Assembly: GCF_005281835.1 (NCBI RefSeq)
Contig: NZ_RZIS01000005.1
Coordinates: 62,001 to 126,000 of the forward strand
DNA from: Vibrio profundi
GTDB lineage: Bacteria > Pseudomonadota > Gammaproteobacteria > Enterobacterales > Vibrionaceae
Reading direction: 5' to 3'
Length of the DNA stretch: 64,000 nt
Numbering within the stretch: position 1 is the stretch's first letter; each line of letters starts with the position of its first letter. The notes beneath the pieces were generated by a model. It ran no database searches and was not told the DNA's origin. It was given only the letters and a program-made list of their open reading frames with translations. Below, piece by piece: positions 54,946 to 64,000 of this stretch. The position numbers and the translations under genes are program-made.

Positions 54946-56640
54946 TTAAAGGTTTTTCAGTTCTTCGTTAAGCATAGGTAGATCGAGCTTTTGTTTTTTC
55001 GCAAATTGTTTTGCAATGTCATAACCTGCATCGGCGTGGCGCATAACACCTGTTGCTGGATCGTTATGAAGCACGCGAGCGATACGCTGTGACGCATCCT
55101 CACTACCATCGCAACAGATGACCATGCCAGAGTGCTGTGAGAAGCCCATTCCGACACCACCACCGTGGTGAAGTGAAACCCACGTTGCACCACCTGCAGT
55201 ATTTAGCAGGGCATTGAGTAGTGGCCAATCTGAAACGGCATCTGAACCATCCATCATGCCTTCAGTTTCGCGGTTAGGGCTGGCTACAGAACCTGAATCT
55301 AGGTGATCGCGACCGATAACCACTGGTGCTTTTAGCTCGCCGTTTTTGACCATTTCATTGAAAGCTTGGCCTAGACGTTCGCGGTCTTTCAATCCAACCC
55401 AACAGATACGAGCAGGTAAACCTTGGAACTGAATACGCTCACGAGCCATGTCTAGCCAGTTGTGTAGGTGTGGGTTATCAGGGATCAGCTCTTTTACTTT
55501 CTGGTCTGTTTTATAGATATCTTCAGGATCGCCAGACAATGCAGCCCAGCGGAATGGCCCGATACCTTCACAGAATAATGGACGGATATATGCTGGAACA
55601 AAACCTGGGAAATCGAATGCGTTTTTTACGCCTTCTTCCAATGCCATTTGGCGGATGTTGTTGCCATAATCTACAGTCGCAGCACCGCGGTATTGTAGGT
55701 CTAGCATCGCTTGAACTTGGATTGCCATCGATTGTTTTGCCGCTTTTACAACTTTAGCTTCGTCGGTTAGGCGCTCTTGTGCGGCCTTTTCCATGCTCCA
55801 GCCTTGTGGCAAGTATCCATTCAGTGGATCGTGCGCAGAAGTTTGGTCAGTTACGACATCCGGAGTGATATTGCGTTCAACAAGCTCTGGGAATACGTCG
55901 GCTGCATTACCTAGTAGGCCAACGGAAATAGGCGTGTCAGATTCTTTAATGATCGCCATTGCTTCGTCTAAGCTGGTGGCTTTCTTATCTACGTAACCGG
56001 TGCGTAAACGGTAGTCGATTCGAGACTCATCACACTCAACGGCAATCATAGAGAAACCAGCCATGGTTGCTGCAAGAGGCTGAGCGCCACCCATGCCACC
56101 AAGACCGCCAGTTAGAACCCATTTGCCTTTCGCTTCACCTTGGAAGTGCTTTTTCGCGATAGCGACAAAGGTTTCATAAGTGCCTTGGACAATGCCTTGC
56201 GAGCCAATGTAAATCCAGCTGCCTGCTGTCATTTGGCCGTACATCATCAAGCCTTCTTTATCGAGCTCGTTAAAGTGTTCCCAGTTTGCCCAGTGTGGAA
56301 CCAAGTTAGAGTTTGCAATCAGAACGCGAGGTGCATTTTTATGAGTCGGAAATACGCCTACAGGTTTGCCAGATTGCACCAGTAAGGTTTGGTCATCCTC
56401 AAGACGCTCAAGCACTTCAACAATCTTGTCGTAACACTTCCAATCGCGAGCGGCGCGGCCAATTCCACCGTAAACCACCAACGAGTGAGGATGCTCAGCA
56501 ACGTCTGGGTCAAGGTTGTTCATTAACATGCGTAGTGGTGCTTCTGTTAACCAAGATTTAGCACGTAATGTTGTACCGTGTGGGGCACGAATTTCACGAG
56601 TGGTATCGAGACGAGGGTCACTTGAGTGATGATCCGTCAT
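54946..56640 (-). CDS. hutU: Urocanate hydratase HutU
   Basis: 564 residues. It converts urocanate to imidazolonepropionate with tightly bound NAD as electrophile. Conserved stretches: [56 protein letters not shown] (NAD loop), and the C-terminal [29 protein letters not shown] precedes the ATG. It lies about 60 bp after hutG and abuts hutH, so the genes are co-transcribed. Confidence 0.95.
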   Translation of the reverse strand: MTDHHSSDPRLDTTREIRAPHGTTLRAKSWLTEAPLRMLMNNLDPDVAEHPHSLVVYGGIGRAARDWKCYDKIVEVLERLEDDQTLLVQSGKPVGVFPTHKNAPRVLIANSNLVPHWANWEHFNELDKEGLMMYGQMTAGSWIYIGSQGIVQGTYETFVAIAKKHFQGEAKGKWVLTGGLGGMGGAQPLAATMAGFSMIAVECDESRIDYRLRTGYVDKKATSLDEAMAIIKESDTPISVGLLGNAADVFPELVERNITPDVVTDQTSAHDPLNGYLPQGWSMEKAAQERLTDEAKVVKAAKQSMAIQVQAMLDLQYRGAATVDYGNNIRQMALEEGVKNAFDFPGFVPAYIRPLFCEGIGPFRWAALSGDPEDIYKTDQKVKELIPDNPHLHNWLDMARERIQFQGLPARICWVGLKDRERLGQAFNEMVKNGELKAPVVIGRDHLDSGSVASPNRETEGMMDGSDAVSDWPLLNALLNTAGGATWVSLHHGGGVGMGFSQHSGMVICCDGSEDASQRIARVLHNDPATGVMRHADAGYDIAKQFAKKQKLDLPMLNEELKNL

Positions 56641-56698
56641 GTTGAGACTCCTTTAGTTCACGTAGGGTTATGTTTTTATCGTTGTTAGGAAATGTAAA

Positions 56699-57703
56699 TT
56701 ACTCTTTCACCATGGCATTGGCTATGTCCCAGCATAAACGAGCGGCTAACCGAGCGGTTTGGCCATCTACGTCGTAAGTAGGGTTATATTCGGCAATGTC
56801 TGCGATTAGCAATTTACTGTTGTAATGTAGAATTCTGTCTAAGAATAAAGCGAGTGAGTCATAGCTCACACCACGCGCTGCTGGTGCGCTTACACCGGGA
56901 GCGGTTGCGGCTGGGAATACATCTAAGTCAATCGTGAGATAGATGTAGTCGCAGTTGTCGATGAAGTGCTGCAGTTGCGTGAGGTGGTATATGTGATTGA
57001 TATGCGAGAGTTCGTTGTCTTCTACATACCATACCCCCAACTCGTCGGCACGCTGGAATAGAGCGGCAGTATTACTGGCACGGCTAACGCCTAAACAGGC
57101 GTAATGGAACATCCATTCATTCTGTTCGCAATATTGGTGAATTTGGTTAAACGGTGTTCCCGAACTTGGTTTGACATCAGCGAGATGGCTGTCAAACGCT
57201 CTCAAATCGAAATGAGCATCGAAGTTGATGATGCCAATTTTAGGTTTGTAATCGGGGTCTTGCTGTTTGAAATACTTTGCTAGCCCTTGAAACGATGCCC
57301 AAGCGACTTCATGCCCCCCGCCAAGAGTAATGACTTTTGTGCAAGGTAGGGCATGACTAATCACATCTGAACATTGCGTTTGGCTGGCTTCTAGTAAATC
57401 ATCTTCACAGGTAACGTTACCCAAATCAAAGATGGGTGTCGTTTGATGCCAAGCCATATTGGCTAACGCGCGCCTAATCAAATCTGGTGCTCTTTTAGCG
57501 CCAATACGTCCCTTATTACGTGCTACACCAGCATCCGAAGCGTAGCCTAAAATCGATACGCCTTTCTGTGTCGATTTTAATTCAGAAACTTGTTTGGACT
57601 TAATCGCGTGGTGAACTCTTTTACCGAATTCACCATCTTCAGCGTCGTGGCGACCTTGCCAATGAAAGTCGTGAGAAGTGTTTGGTAGAGTAAAATCAGT
57701 CAT
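56699..57703 (-). CDS. hutG: Formimidoylglutamase HutG
   Basis: 334 residues from ATG 57703 (GGAGAG upstream, overlapping the end of hutI). Arginase/agmatinase fold with the manganese ligands in [18 protein letters not shown] and [20 protein letters not shown]. It hydrolyses N-formimidoyl-L-glutamate to glutamate and formamide, the last step of the pathway in this operon type. The 8-bp overlap with hutI implies coupled translation. Confidence 0.93.
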   Translation of the reverse strand: MTDFTLPNTSHDFHWQGRHDAEDGEFGKRVHHAIKSKQVSELKSTQKGVSILGYASDAGVARNKGRIGAKRAPDLIRRALANMAWHQTTPIFDLGNVTCEDDLLEASQTQCSDVISHALPCTKVITLGGGHEVAWASFQGLAKYFKQQDPDYKPKIGIINFDAHFDLRAFDSHLADVKPSSGTPFNQIHQYCEQNEWMFHYACLGVSRASNTAALFQRADELGVWYVEDNELSHINHIYHLTQLQHFIDNCDYIYLTIDLDVFPAATAPGVSAPAARGVSYDSLALFLDRILHYNSKLLIADIAEYNPTYDVDGQTARLAARLCWDIANAMVKE

Positions 57704-58904
57704 GGCAGATCTCTCCATTTACTATGCGGTTGGATAAACGTGGAACTCCTACCTGATAGCTTAGATCAGCAGGATGCTCTATGTTCCAAATTGCAAAGTC
57801 GGCGTCCATGCCCGTAGCAATCACACCTCTGCAGTGAGATTGACCAATAGCCTGAGCTGCATGAGAGGTTACGCCGCGAAGGGCTTCTTCTGGTGTTAGA
57901 CCGAACAAGGTGCAACCCATATTCATCATTAACGTAAGGTCGGCAAATGGGGACGTACCTGGGTTTAAATCTGTCGCGATTGCCATCGGAACACCTGCGT
58001 CGCGCAGCATATGAATTGGTGGTACTTGTGTCTCTTTTAAGAAGTAAAAAGCGCCTGGTAACAAGGTCGCGACTGTATTGGACTTAGCGAGTTGTTTAAC
58101 GCCTTCTGCATCCAAATATTCAATATGGTCGACAGATAGAGCACCATATTTAGCAGCAAGTGCACTGCCCCCCATATTAGACAGCTGTTCTGTGTGACCT
58201 TTGATCTGCAAGCCGTATTGCTGTGCGGTGGCAAATACTTGTTCAGTTTGCTTCAAATCAAAACCAATGGATTCGCAGAAGACATCTACCGCGTCTGCGA
58301 GGTTTTGCTCAGCTGCCGCTGGGATAATCTCTTGACATACAAAGTCAATGTAACTGTCAGCTTTGCCTGCGTATTCAGGGGGTAAAGCGTGCGCGGCCAG
58401 TAGGGTTGTCGATACCTTGATACGGCGGTGACTTTCGAGTGCTTTTGCTGCACGTAACATTTTTAGTTCGTCATCCAGTGTCAAGCCATAGCCAGATTTC
58501 ACTTCGATGCTTGTAACGCCACTTTTAATCAAACCTTCAAGTCGTGGTAATGCCAGCTCAATCAGCTGCTCTTCGCTTGCCTGACGAGTAGAACCAACCG
58601 TCGATAAAATGCCGCCACCTTGCTTGGCAATATCTTGGTATGGCACGCCTTGAAGTCGCATTTCAAATTCGTTGGCTCGATTCCCAGCGTAAATAAGATG
58701 AGTGTGGCAGTCGATAAGGCCAGGAGATACCAATTTCCCTAAGCAGTCTAGAACAGCAGTATCTTGGTTAATTGGCTCGTTGGCATCAGTGATAGAAACG
58801 ATTTTTCCCGCTCGAATCGCAACACTCTTAGGGGCGCTAGGTGTGTAACCTATTTCGCCAGTTTCCATGGTCACTAATCGAGCATTTGTCAGTACTAAAT
58901 CCAT
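57696..58904 (-). CDS. hutI: Imidazolonepropionase HutI
   Basis: 402 residues, amidohydrolase family. Metal site [10 protein letters not shown] near residue 75, substrate-binding [15 protein letters not shown], a second His region ([17 protein letters not shown]) and [10 protein letters not shown]. It opens the ring of 4-imidazolone-5-propionate to formimidoylglutamate. First gene of the operon; the 120 bp upstream hold a HutC-type operator (58937-58950) and then hutC. Confidence 0.94.
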   Translation of the reverse strand: MDLVLTNARLVTMETGEIGYTPSAPKSVAIRAGKIVSITDANEPINQDTAVLDCLGKLVSPGLIDCHTHLIYAGNRANEFEMRLQGVPYQDIAKQGGGILSTVGSTRQASEEQLIELALPRLEGLIKSGVTSIEVKSGYGLTLDDELKMLRAAKALESHRRIKVSTTLLAAHALPPEYAGKADSYIDFVCQEIIPAAAEQNLADAVDVFCESIGFDLKQTEQVFATAQQYGLQIKGHTEQLSNMGGSALAAKYGALSVDHIEYLDAEGVKQLAKSNTVATLLPGAFYFLKETQVPPIHMLRDAGVPMAIATDLNPGTSPFADLTLMMNMGCTLFGLTPEEALRGVTSHAAQAIGQSHCRGVIATGMDADFAIWNIEHPADLSYQVGVPRLSNRIVNGEICHD

Positions 58905-58936
58905 TGTGTTCTCTACTTATTCGACAATTACATTTA

Positions 58937-58950
58937 AATGTATATACAAA
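58937..58950. promoter_or_regulatory. HutC-type operator before hutI
   Basis: Contains the palindrome TGTATATACA (58939-58948), matching the TGTATA-containing HutC sites of other bacteria. It lies about 35 bp upstream of the hutI start. The stretch TATACAAAT is shared with the site before hutC. Confidence 0.6.
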
Positions 58951-58990
58951 TAAATAGAGCATAAAATGGAAGTTAGCAAGTTGATGTTGC

Positions 58991-59000
58991 GAAAATGTGA
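58991..59000. promoter_or_regulatory. Possible CRP half-site upstream of hutI
   Basis: AAATGTGATC is a perfect left half of the CRP consensus, but the right half (AGTAAATAGG) does not match, so binding would be weak. Catabolite control of hut is common in other bacteria. Confidence 0.25.
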
Positions 59001-59025
59001 TCAGTAAATAGGATGAAATGCTCTA

Positions 59026-59736
59026 TTAAAGCAAAACCTTAGAGCTTAATTTGTATTTAGAACCAGGGTGGTAGAGCAATGCGAAGCTGATCAGCTTATC
59101 TTGACTCCATGTTCGTCTATTTAGTAGCAAACAAGGCTCAGATTCTTTGAGTGAAAGGATTTTAGTTGTCTTAGCATCAGGCACAATTGCCTCTACCGTA
59201 TGCTCAATTGCACTGAGCGGACAGCTTTCTGATAAGTATTGGTTTGGCGTGATTTTAGTAAAATCTTGGTTTAAGTAATTGGGTACGCTGAGGCTATTTA
59301 CCCAGCGAACTTCACGCTGAATAGCATGGTTATCGGCGTAGTGAATAATCTCACTGTAAAAGACTTGTGCTCCCAGCATAATACCTAAGCGTGTCGCGAC
59401 ACTTTCATCGGCAAGTAACTTTTTTTGCTCAATAACTTTGCTTTTGTATTCTTGGCCTCGACCTTTTACTTCTTGAGCAATATTTCGTATATCGAGAAGA
59501 GGAGATTCAGCTTTGTCTTTAGTATTGGAAACAAATGTACCGAGTCGTGGTTTCCTCACCAACTTACCTTCAGAAACTAGATCTCGAATTGCTTTGTTAA
59601 CGGTCATTCGGCTGACTTGAAATTGTTCTGTCAGTTCTAATTCAGTTGAAATTCGATGCCCTACAGGCCATAAGCCGCTCGTGATCTTATCATCAATATA
59701 TTGCTTAATTTGGAGGTAAAGTGGAGAGCTAGGCAT
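59026..59736 (-). CDS. hutC: Histidine utilisation repressor HutC
   Basis: 236 residues, GntR family HutC subfamily. N-terminal winged helix (about 1-70; PLYLQIKQYIDDKITSGLWPVGHRISTELELTEQFQVSRMTVNKAIRDL) and a C-terminal UTRA ligand-binding domain (about 90-230; SEIIHYADNHAIQREVRWVN). It represses hut genes until urocanate binds. It is read in the same direction as hutI, with a HutC-type site in front of itself too (59753-59764), so autoregulation is likely. Confidence 0.9.
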   Translation of the reverse strand: MPSSPLYLQIKQYIDDKITSGLWPVGHRISTELELTEQFQVSRMTVNKAIRDLVSEGKLVRKPRLGTFVSNTKDKAESPLLDIRNIAQEVKGRGQEYKSKVIEQKKLLADESVATRLGIMLGAQVFYSEIIHYADNHAIQREVRWVNSLSVPNYLNQDFTKITPNQYLSESCPLSAIEHTVEAIVPDAKTTKILSLKESEPCLLLNRRTWSQDKLISFALLYHPGSKYKLSSKVLL

Positions 59737-59752
59737 GACAAATCCTTAAATT

Positions 59753-59764
59753 GACTATACAAAT
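59753..59764. promoter_or_regulatory. HutC-type operator before hutC
   Basis: GACTATACAAAT lies about 20 bp upstream of the hutC start and shares TATACAAAT with the site before hutI; on the minus strand it reads ATTTGTATAGTC. Confidence 0.45.
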
Positions 59765-59942
59765 AGCTTAACCTATTTGAAATCGAATTCAATATGTGAC
59801 GTATTTTTCCTTCTTTCATGCCGATTTATTGATATTTGATTCGTATTTTATGGGTAAACGTGGATATTAGGCTGCTTAACACAAGTTGATTCGTTATATT
59901 GATTATGAAAATGACACATAAAGAATGTTCAAAGGGAAAGTT

Positions 59943-60686
59943 ATGTTAAACAAACTAAAAGCGTCGTTAGGTATTGGAGCTGCGAAAGTCGATACTGTTT
60001 TGGATAATGTTGAAGTTTTTCAGGGCGAAGAAATAACGGGTCAAGTTCATATATTAGGCGGTGATGTTGAACAACAAATTGATGCCATCAATATCGTACT
60101 AAACACTGAAGTTAAAGTGGAATCAGAAGACAGCGTAAGTTATCAGAACTTTTCGCTTGGAAACATTCAAGCAGTTGAACCTTTCGTCATTCAGCCTGGG
60201 GAAGTTAAGCAAATCCCTTTTCGACTTAAACTGCACGATGAGACTCCGGTAACAGCACTTAATACCAAGAAAAATCAGTGTCATGTATGGCTAGAAACAA
60301 CGCTGGATATAGACTTCGCGATTGATCCTAAAGACCGAGATTTTGTAATTATTAAGCCGTTACCAGTTGTTCAGAAGGTCATTCAAGGGATTGAAGATTC
60401 AGGCATGACTATGGTGAAAGCAGACGTAGAAAAGGGTTTTTTGAAAGGCAATAACTTCGCTTCGCGTTCGGGTTGTTACCAAGAGATAGAGTTTCGCAGC
60501 GGTGGCTTCATGAATAAAAAAGAGATTGAACTGTCATTTATCGTCGATGGCTCGATGATTCATTGTTTGGCTGAAATCGACCGTTCAATGAGCTTCCGCG
60601 GTGACCAATATATCTCATTCAGTTTACCTGCTAATGCCGCTGATTCAGACATCCGCAATGCAGTTTCAAGAATCATGAATGTGTAG
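59943..60686 (+). CDS. Spo0M-like arrestin-fold protein
   Basis: 247 residues from ATG 59943 (AAAGGGAAAG upstream). It begins with the family pattern LNKLKASLGIGAAKVDTVLDNVEVFQGEEITGQVHILGG and continues as two arrestin-like beta sandwiches, with the second at about 150-245. The SpoOM family is named from Bacillus sporulation control; in non-sporulating bacteria its role is unknown, probably as a scaffold. Single gene with its own terminator. Confidence 0.85.
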   Translation: MLNKLKASLGIGAAKVDTVLDNVEVFQGEEITGQVHILGGDVEQQIDAINIVLNTEVKVESEDSVSYQNFSLGNIQAVEPFVIQPGEVKQIPFRLKLHDETPVTALNTKKNQCHVWLETTLDIDFAIDPKDRDFVIIKPLPVVQKVIQGIEDSGMTMVKADVEKGFLKGNNFASRSGCYQEIEFRSGGFMNKKEIELSFIVDGSMIHCLAEIDRSMSFRGDQYISFSLPANAADSDIRNAVSRIMNV

Positions 60687-60710
60687 TTAATGCTGTTATT
60701 AACAAGGCTA

Positions 60711-60740
60711 AGCTGAACTTTGGTTCAGCTTTTTTGTTTT
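60711..60740 (+). terminator. Terminator after the Spo0M-like gene
   Basis: AGCTGAAC pairs with GTTCAGCT around TTTG, followed by a T-run. Confidence 0.82.
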
Positions 60741-61724
60741 CTACCATTGGTGTCGATAGGCTAATTGAAATGCGACGTCGGTAGAGTTGTCCATATTGAA
60801 AATATTCTCGAAGATTGATAGTTCGATGGCTGAACTTTCCATCTGGTAGCGGTAGCCTAACATTATTTCATTAGCCGCTTGTGAAAACTCGGTGTCACCA
60901 ACTTCAGCGCCTTCATACCAACGGTATTCAATGTGCAACTCATGGTTTTCAATCAAGGTGAGTTGATAGCCGCCCATCCATGACCATGTTGTTTTCTTGT
61001 GTAGAAAGCCACTATCTACCTCTCGATTAGACTGATTCGCTAACCCTAAGCTTGTATAAAAGGTATTGATGTCGAGTTGGTATGCATAGTTGAATTGAGC
61101 GCTTTGTTCCGTGCTGCTTCCTTCAAATGCACCACTATTGACGTTGTTGTGATAAAGGGAAACACCGAAAGATAATCCGTGTTCCTCTAGGTCTATGAGC
61201 TGATATTGAGTATAGAGTGTGAAAGCGCTAGTCAGGGTGTCGCCAGCGAAGAATCTAATGTTGATGTCATGAGCAGGTGCATAGATGTCAAATTGGTGTC
61301 TGTCTTTAAGGTCTCGTCCTGCTTGGTCGATGTTGAATAGATCATGAAAGTTGATGGTGATTTTGTCGAGGTGATTGTTGGTGGCGTATAACCACCTGTA
61401 ATTAAATTCTACTAACCAGGCTGTATCTAATTGCCATCGAAATCCTGTTTGGAGTTGGTTCTGATAATAATCCACGTGATAGTCGTGGGAATGGGCCCAG
61501 ATACTTGCGGCGCTATAAGTGGTGAATAGCTCAATTTTATCTTCTTCGAGTGGAAAACCTGAACGGAGCGATGGTGTGAGGCGAATGGATTGTAATGGTG
61601 CTTGGGTATAGCTGATCAAAGGGCCGTAATCTTTATTGGCATACGAAGCTGGTGAAGAAACTAAAGTAGTTATGATAAACAGAAAAGCGGGTATGAATGA
61701 TAGAAAAGTCCCTCGTTTCGCCAT
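60741..61724 (-). CDS. DUF3187 family outer-membrane-type protein
   Basis: 327 residues from ATG 61724 (GAGG just upstream); the frame to 61739 would use TTG. Signal peptide MAKRGTFLSFIPAFLFIITTLVSSPASYA, then a protein made of many beta strands with aromatic girdles (DYHVDYYQNQLQTGFRWQL, WLVEFNYRWLYATNNHLDK) and a C-terminus VAFQLAYRHQW ending in an aromatic residue. This suggests an outer-membrane beta barrel. The family has no known function. Confidence 0.8.
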   Translation of the reverse strand: MAKRGTFLSFIPAFLFIITTLVSSPASYANKDYGPLISYTQAPLQSIRLTPSLRSGFPLEEDKIELFTTYSAASIWAHSHDYHVDYYQNQLQTGFRWQLDTAWLVEFNYRWLYATNNHLDKITINFHDLFNIDQAGRDLKDRHQFDIYAPAHDINIRFFAGDTLTSAFTLYTQYQLIDLEEHGLSFGVSLYHNNVNSGAFEGSSTEQSAQFNYAYQLDINTFYTSLGLANQSNREVDSGFLHKKTTWSWMGGYQLTLIENHELHIEYRWYEGAEVGDTEFSQAANEIMLGYRYQMESSAIELSIFENIFNMDNSTDVAFQLAYRHQW

Positions 61725-61969
61725 ATGCACCTCGTTCAAATTCCATTACTTATCTATAGCTTAGCTCTAAATGACTAAATCGAAATAGCTATGTTGAATT
61801 TGTTCTCTAGAAAGGTGATTTGAGAGCCGATAAGTGCGAAGAAGACACGTAATAATTGTCAGATTCCCTTCATCATTGTTATTTCATACTAATTCGTTAC
61901 AATGTGCCGGTACTTAATAAGGTGCATCTGTATTTGTACCCGAATTTGAGCAAAATCTTAGATATATCC

Positions 61970-61991
61970 CAATCGGTTCTCTAACCGATTG
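61970..61991 (+). promoter_or_regulatory. Stem-loop in the thrS leader
   Basis: CAATCGGTT pairs perfectly with AACCGATTG around CTCT. No T-run follows, so it is not a terminator. By position it corresponds to the second structured domain (domain 4) of the E. coli thrS operator. Confidence 0.6.
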
Positions 61992-62017
61992 AACTTAATA
62001 TATTAAATAATTTTCAT

Positions 62018-62038
62018 GTGTTGCTTGGTATGCAACAC
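62018..62038 (+). promoter_or_regulatory. tRNA-Thr anticodon-arm mimic: thrS translational operator
   Basis: GTGTTGC pairs with GCAACAC (7 bp) around the 7-nt loop TTGGTAT. The loop has U at position 33, GGU at positions 34-36 and A at 37, i.e. the anticodon loop of tRNA-Thr(GGU). It ends six bases before the AAAGGA ribosome site of thrS. In E. coli ThrRS binds such a mimic in its own mRNA and blocks ribosome entry. Confidence 0.8.
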
Positions 62039-62056
62039 CACTGTAAAGGACAAATA

Positions 62057-63985
62057 ATGCCAATTATTACTCTTCCTGACGGCAGTCAGCGTCAATTTGA
62101 CAACCCAGTTTCTACTCTAGACGTAGCTTTATCTATCGGTCCTGGTCTTGCAAAAGCAACCATCGCTGGCCGCGTTGATGGTAACCGTGTAGATGCATGT
62201 GACCTGATTGAAAATGATGCAAGCCTAGAAATCATCACAGCTAAAGATGAAGTTGATGGCCTTGAGATCGTTCGTCACTCATGTGCGCACTTACTTGGTC
62301 ATGCGATTAAACAGCTTTACCCAGAAGCAAAAATGGCGATTGGCCCAACAATCGATAACGGTTTCTACTACGACATCGATCTAGAGCACTCTTTAACGCA
62401 AGAAGATATCGAAAAAATCGAAAAGCGTATGAAAGAGCTAGCGAAAACCAAATATCAGGTTGTTAAGAAGAAAGTTAGCTGGCAGGAAGCGCGCGACGCA
62501 TTCGAAGCTCGTGGCGAAACATACAAAATGGAAATCCTAGACGAAAATGTTTCTAAAGACGATCGTCCAGGTCTTTACCACCATGAAGAATACATCGATA
62601 TGTGTCGTGGCCCTCACGTACCTCATATGGGTTTCTGTCAGCACTTTACTCTACTAAACGTAGCAGGTGCTTACTGGCGTGGTAACAGCGACAATAAGAT
62701 GCTTCAACGTATCTACGGTACAGCTTTCCATGATAAGAAAGCGCTTAAGGCTCACTTAACTCGTCTTGAAGAAGCGGCTAAGCGTGATCACCGTAAAATC
62801 GGTAAGCATTTAGATTTGTTCCACATGCAGCAAGAAGCTCCGGGCATGGTGTTCTGGCACCACAATGGCTGGACTATCTTCCGTGAACTTGAAGTATTCG
62901 TTCGTGAGAAACTTACTCAGTACGATTACCAAGAAGTAAAAGGCCCATTAATGATGGACCGCGTACTTTGGGAACGTTCTGGTCACTGGGACAAGTACGC
63001 TGAAGCGATGTTCACTACGTCTTCAGAGAACCGTGAATACGCGATTAAACCAATGAACTGCCCAGGTCACGTACAGATCTTCAACCAAGGTCTGAAATCT
63101 TACCGTGATTTACCACTACGTATGGCTGAGTTCGGCTCATGTCACCGTAACGAGCCATCAGGTGCACTTCACGGTATCATGCGTGTTCGTGGCTTCACTC
63201 AAGATGATGCTCACGTATTCTGTACTGAAGACCAAGTTCAGCAAGAAGTAAAAGCTTGTATTGAAATGGTTTACGATACTTACACAACATTCGGTTTCGA
63301 AAATATTGTTGTTAAGCTATCTACTCGTCCAGAGCAACGTGTTGGTTCTGATGAGATGTGGGATCGCGCTGAAGCTGACCTTAAGTTAGCGCTTGAATCT
63401 ATGGACATCCCATATGAAGTTCAAGAAGGCGAGGGCGCATTCTACGGCCCTAAGATTGAGTTCACTCTACATGATTGCTTAGATCGTGCGTGGCAATGTG
63501 GTACAGTTCAGCTAGACTTTGCACTACCTGAGCGTTTAGGTGCTACTTATGTAGGCGAAAATAACGAGCGTCACACGCCAGTGATGATTCACCGTGCGAT
63601 TTTAGGTTCATTAGAGCGCTTTATCGGCATTCTAATTGAAGAATATGCTGGCTTCTTCCCAACGTGGTTGGCGCCAGAACAAGCAGTTGTAATGGGCATT
63701 ACCGACAAACAGTCTGAATATGTTCAAGAAATTACAAAAAAACTGCAAAAAAGTGGATTTAGAGTCAAAGCGGACTTGAGAAATGAGAAGATAGGCTTTA
63801 AAATCCGCGAACATACTTTGAAACGTGTACCGTTTATGCTCGTATGTGGTGACCAAGAAATGGAAGCCGGCGAAATTGCAGTACGTACACGTAAAGGTAA
63901 AGACCTTGGCAAGTTTAAAGTGGATGACTTTATCTCATACATCCAAGCTGAGGTTTCAAGCCGTAAGCTCAATCTGGAGGAATAG
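62057..63985 (+). CDS. thrS: Threonine-tRNA ligase ThrS
   Basis: 642 residues from ATG 62057 (AAAGGA upstream); the open frame to 62018 runs through the leader hairpin and is not coding. Domains: TGS (1-60; [13 protein letters not shown]), second additional/editing domain (about 65-225; [25 protein letters not shown]), class II catalytic core and C-terminal anticodon-binding domain (from about 535). The zinc ligands fall at Cys335, His386 and His512. It charges tRNA-Thr. The end carries the GGAGG that serves as ribosome site for infC. Confidence 0.97.
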   Translation: MPIITLPDGSQRQFDNPVSTLDVALSIGPGLAKATIAGRVDGNRVDACDLIENDASLEIITAKDEVDGLEIVRHSCAHLLGHAIKQLYPEAKMAIGPTIDNGFYYDIDLEHSLTQEDIEKIEKRMKELAKTKYQVVKKKVSWQEARDAFEARGETYKMEILDENVSKDDRPGLYHHEEYIDMCRGPHVPHMGFCQHFTLLNVAGAYWRGNSDNKMLQRIYGTAFHDKKALKAHLTRLEEAAKRDHRKIGKHLDLFHMQQEAPGMVFWHHNGWTIFRELEVFVREKLTQYDYQEVKGPLMMDRVLWERSGHWDKYAEAMFTTSSENREYAIKPMNCPGHVQIFNQGLKSYRDLPLRMAEFGSCHRNEPSGALHGIMRVRGFTQDDAHVFCTEDQVQQEVKACIEMVYDTYTTFGFENIVVKLSTRPEQRVGSDEMWDRAEADLKLALESMDIPYEVQEGEGAFYGPKIEFTLHDCLDRAWQCGTVQLDFALPERLGATYVGENNERHTPVMIHRAILGSLERFIGILIEEYAGFFPTWLAPEQAVVMGITDKQSEYVQEITKKLQKSGFRVKADLRNEKIGFKIREHTLKRVPFMLVCGDQEMEAGEIAVRTRKGKDLGKFKVDDFISYIQAEVSSRKLNLEE

Positions 63986-63987
63986 CT

Positions 63988-64000
63988 ATTAAAGGCGGAA
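63988..64000 (+). CDS. infC: Start of infC (translation initiation factor IF-3), truncated by the window
   Basis: After the thrS stop come CT and then ATT AAA GGC GGA A, reading (M)KGG, exactly the start of E. coli infC, which uses the rare AUU start codon. A perfect GGAGG lies at 63976-63980, seven bases before the ATT. IF-3 discriminates against non-standard start codons, so the AUU start gives autoregulation. Only four codons are visible, but the thrS-infC order and the sequence make the call firm. Confidence 0.9.

Larger units (their letters stand above)
61725..62056. other. thrS promoter and leader region
   Basis: About 330 bp between the DUF3187 gene and thrS. The right-hand half is a leader with two stem-loops (61970-61991 and 62018-62038), the second being a tRNA anticodon-arm mimic. 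TACAAT at about 61899 could be a -10 element. The left part (61725-61890) shows nothing recognisable. Confidence 0.6.

Overview
The window is chromosomal DNA of a Vibrio (Gammaproteobacteria). The evidence is the gene content and order. A psrA-fadE-fabV cluster, tfoX, hexR, panP, cydDC, trxB, an SLC13/VcINDY-type carrier, an sanA-maeA pair, purC, a hut operon and thrS-infC occur together. From memory, much of this order (ybjL to hutC) follows V. cholerae chromosome I around VC1145-VC1206, but here thrS-infC lies next to hut. I see no rRNA, tRNA, CRISPR array, transposase, phage integrase or other clear mobile element.

Layout. 1-1307 is the end of a tad (Flp pilus) locus: the tail of a TadG-like protein and two TadE-like minor pilins. 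A long non-coding stretch follows, with an orphan minus-strand terminator that may end a small RNA. 2102-6520 is a fatty-acid module (psrA, fadE, fabV) preceded by a near-consensus FadR site and a PsrA-type box. 6610-17179 holds ybjL, grxA, an iron alcohol dehydrogenase, hexR, panP, lysO, an HDOD protein and tfoX. 17261-26701 holds a YfaZ-type outer-membrane protein, a two-component pair with a duplicated receiver, a DUF945 protein, serC and cydDC. 26817-36974 holds trxB, a 2OG-Fe dioxygenase/class V aminotransferase operon, a DUF2797 protein, a diguanylate cyclase, a dicarboxylate carrier, sanA and maeA. 37173-48126 holds a HrpB-like helicase, purC with a PurR operator, an SOS-regulated sulA-like gene, a Sel1/J-domain membrane protein, an OmpA-type lipoprotein, a second diguanylate cyclase and a CheX-like DUF3334 protein. 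48349-61724 holds ydiJ, several family-of-unknown-function genes and the full hut regulon (hutC, then hutI-hutG-hutU-hutH). 62057-64000 is thrS and the first codons of infC, which starts with ATT.

How the parts work together. Most transcription units are short and separated by strong, often bidirectional, Rho-independent terminators. The regulatory logic is readable in several places: FadR/PsrA on fatty-acid genes, PurR on purC, LexA on the sulA-like gene, HutC on hut, a possible CRP site before tfoX, and a thrS mRNA hairpin that copies the anticodon arm of tRNA-Thr(GGU). The least described items are the dioxygenase/PLP-enzyme pair, the sensor kinase whose fused receiver has lost its phospho-acceptor beside an intact copy, a 30-residue hydrophobic ORF between fadE and fabV, and two possible small-RNA loci.
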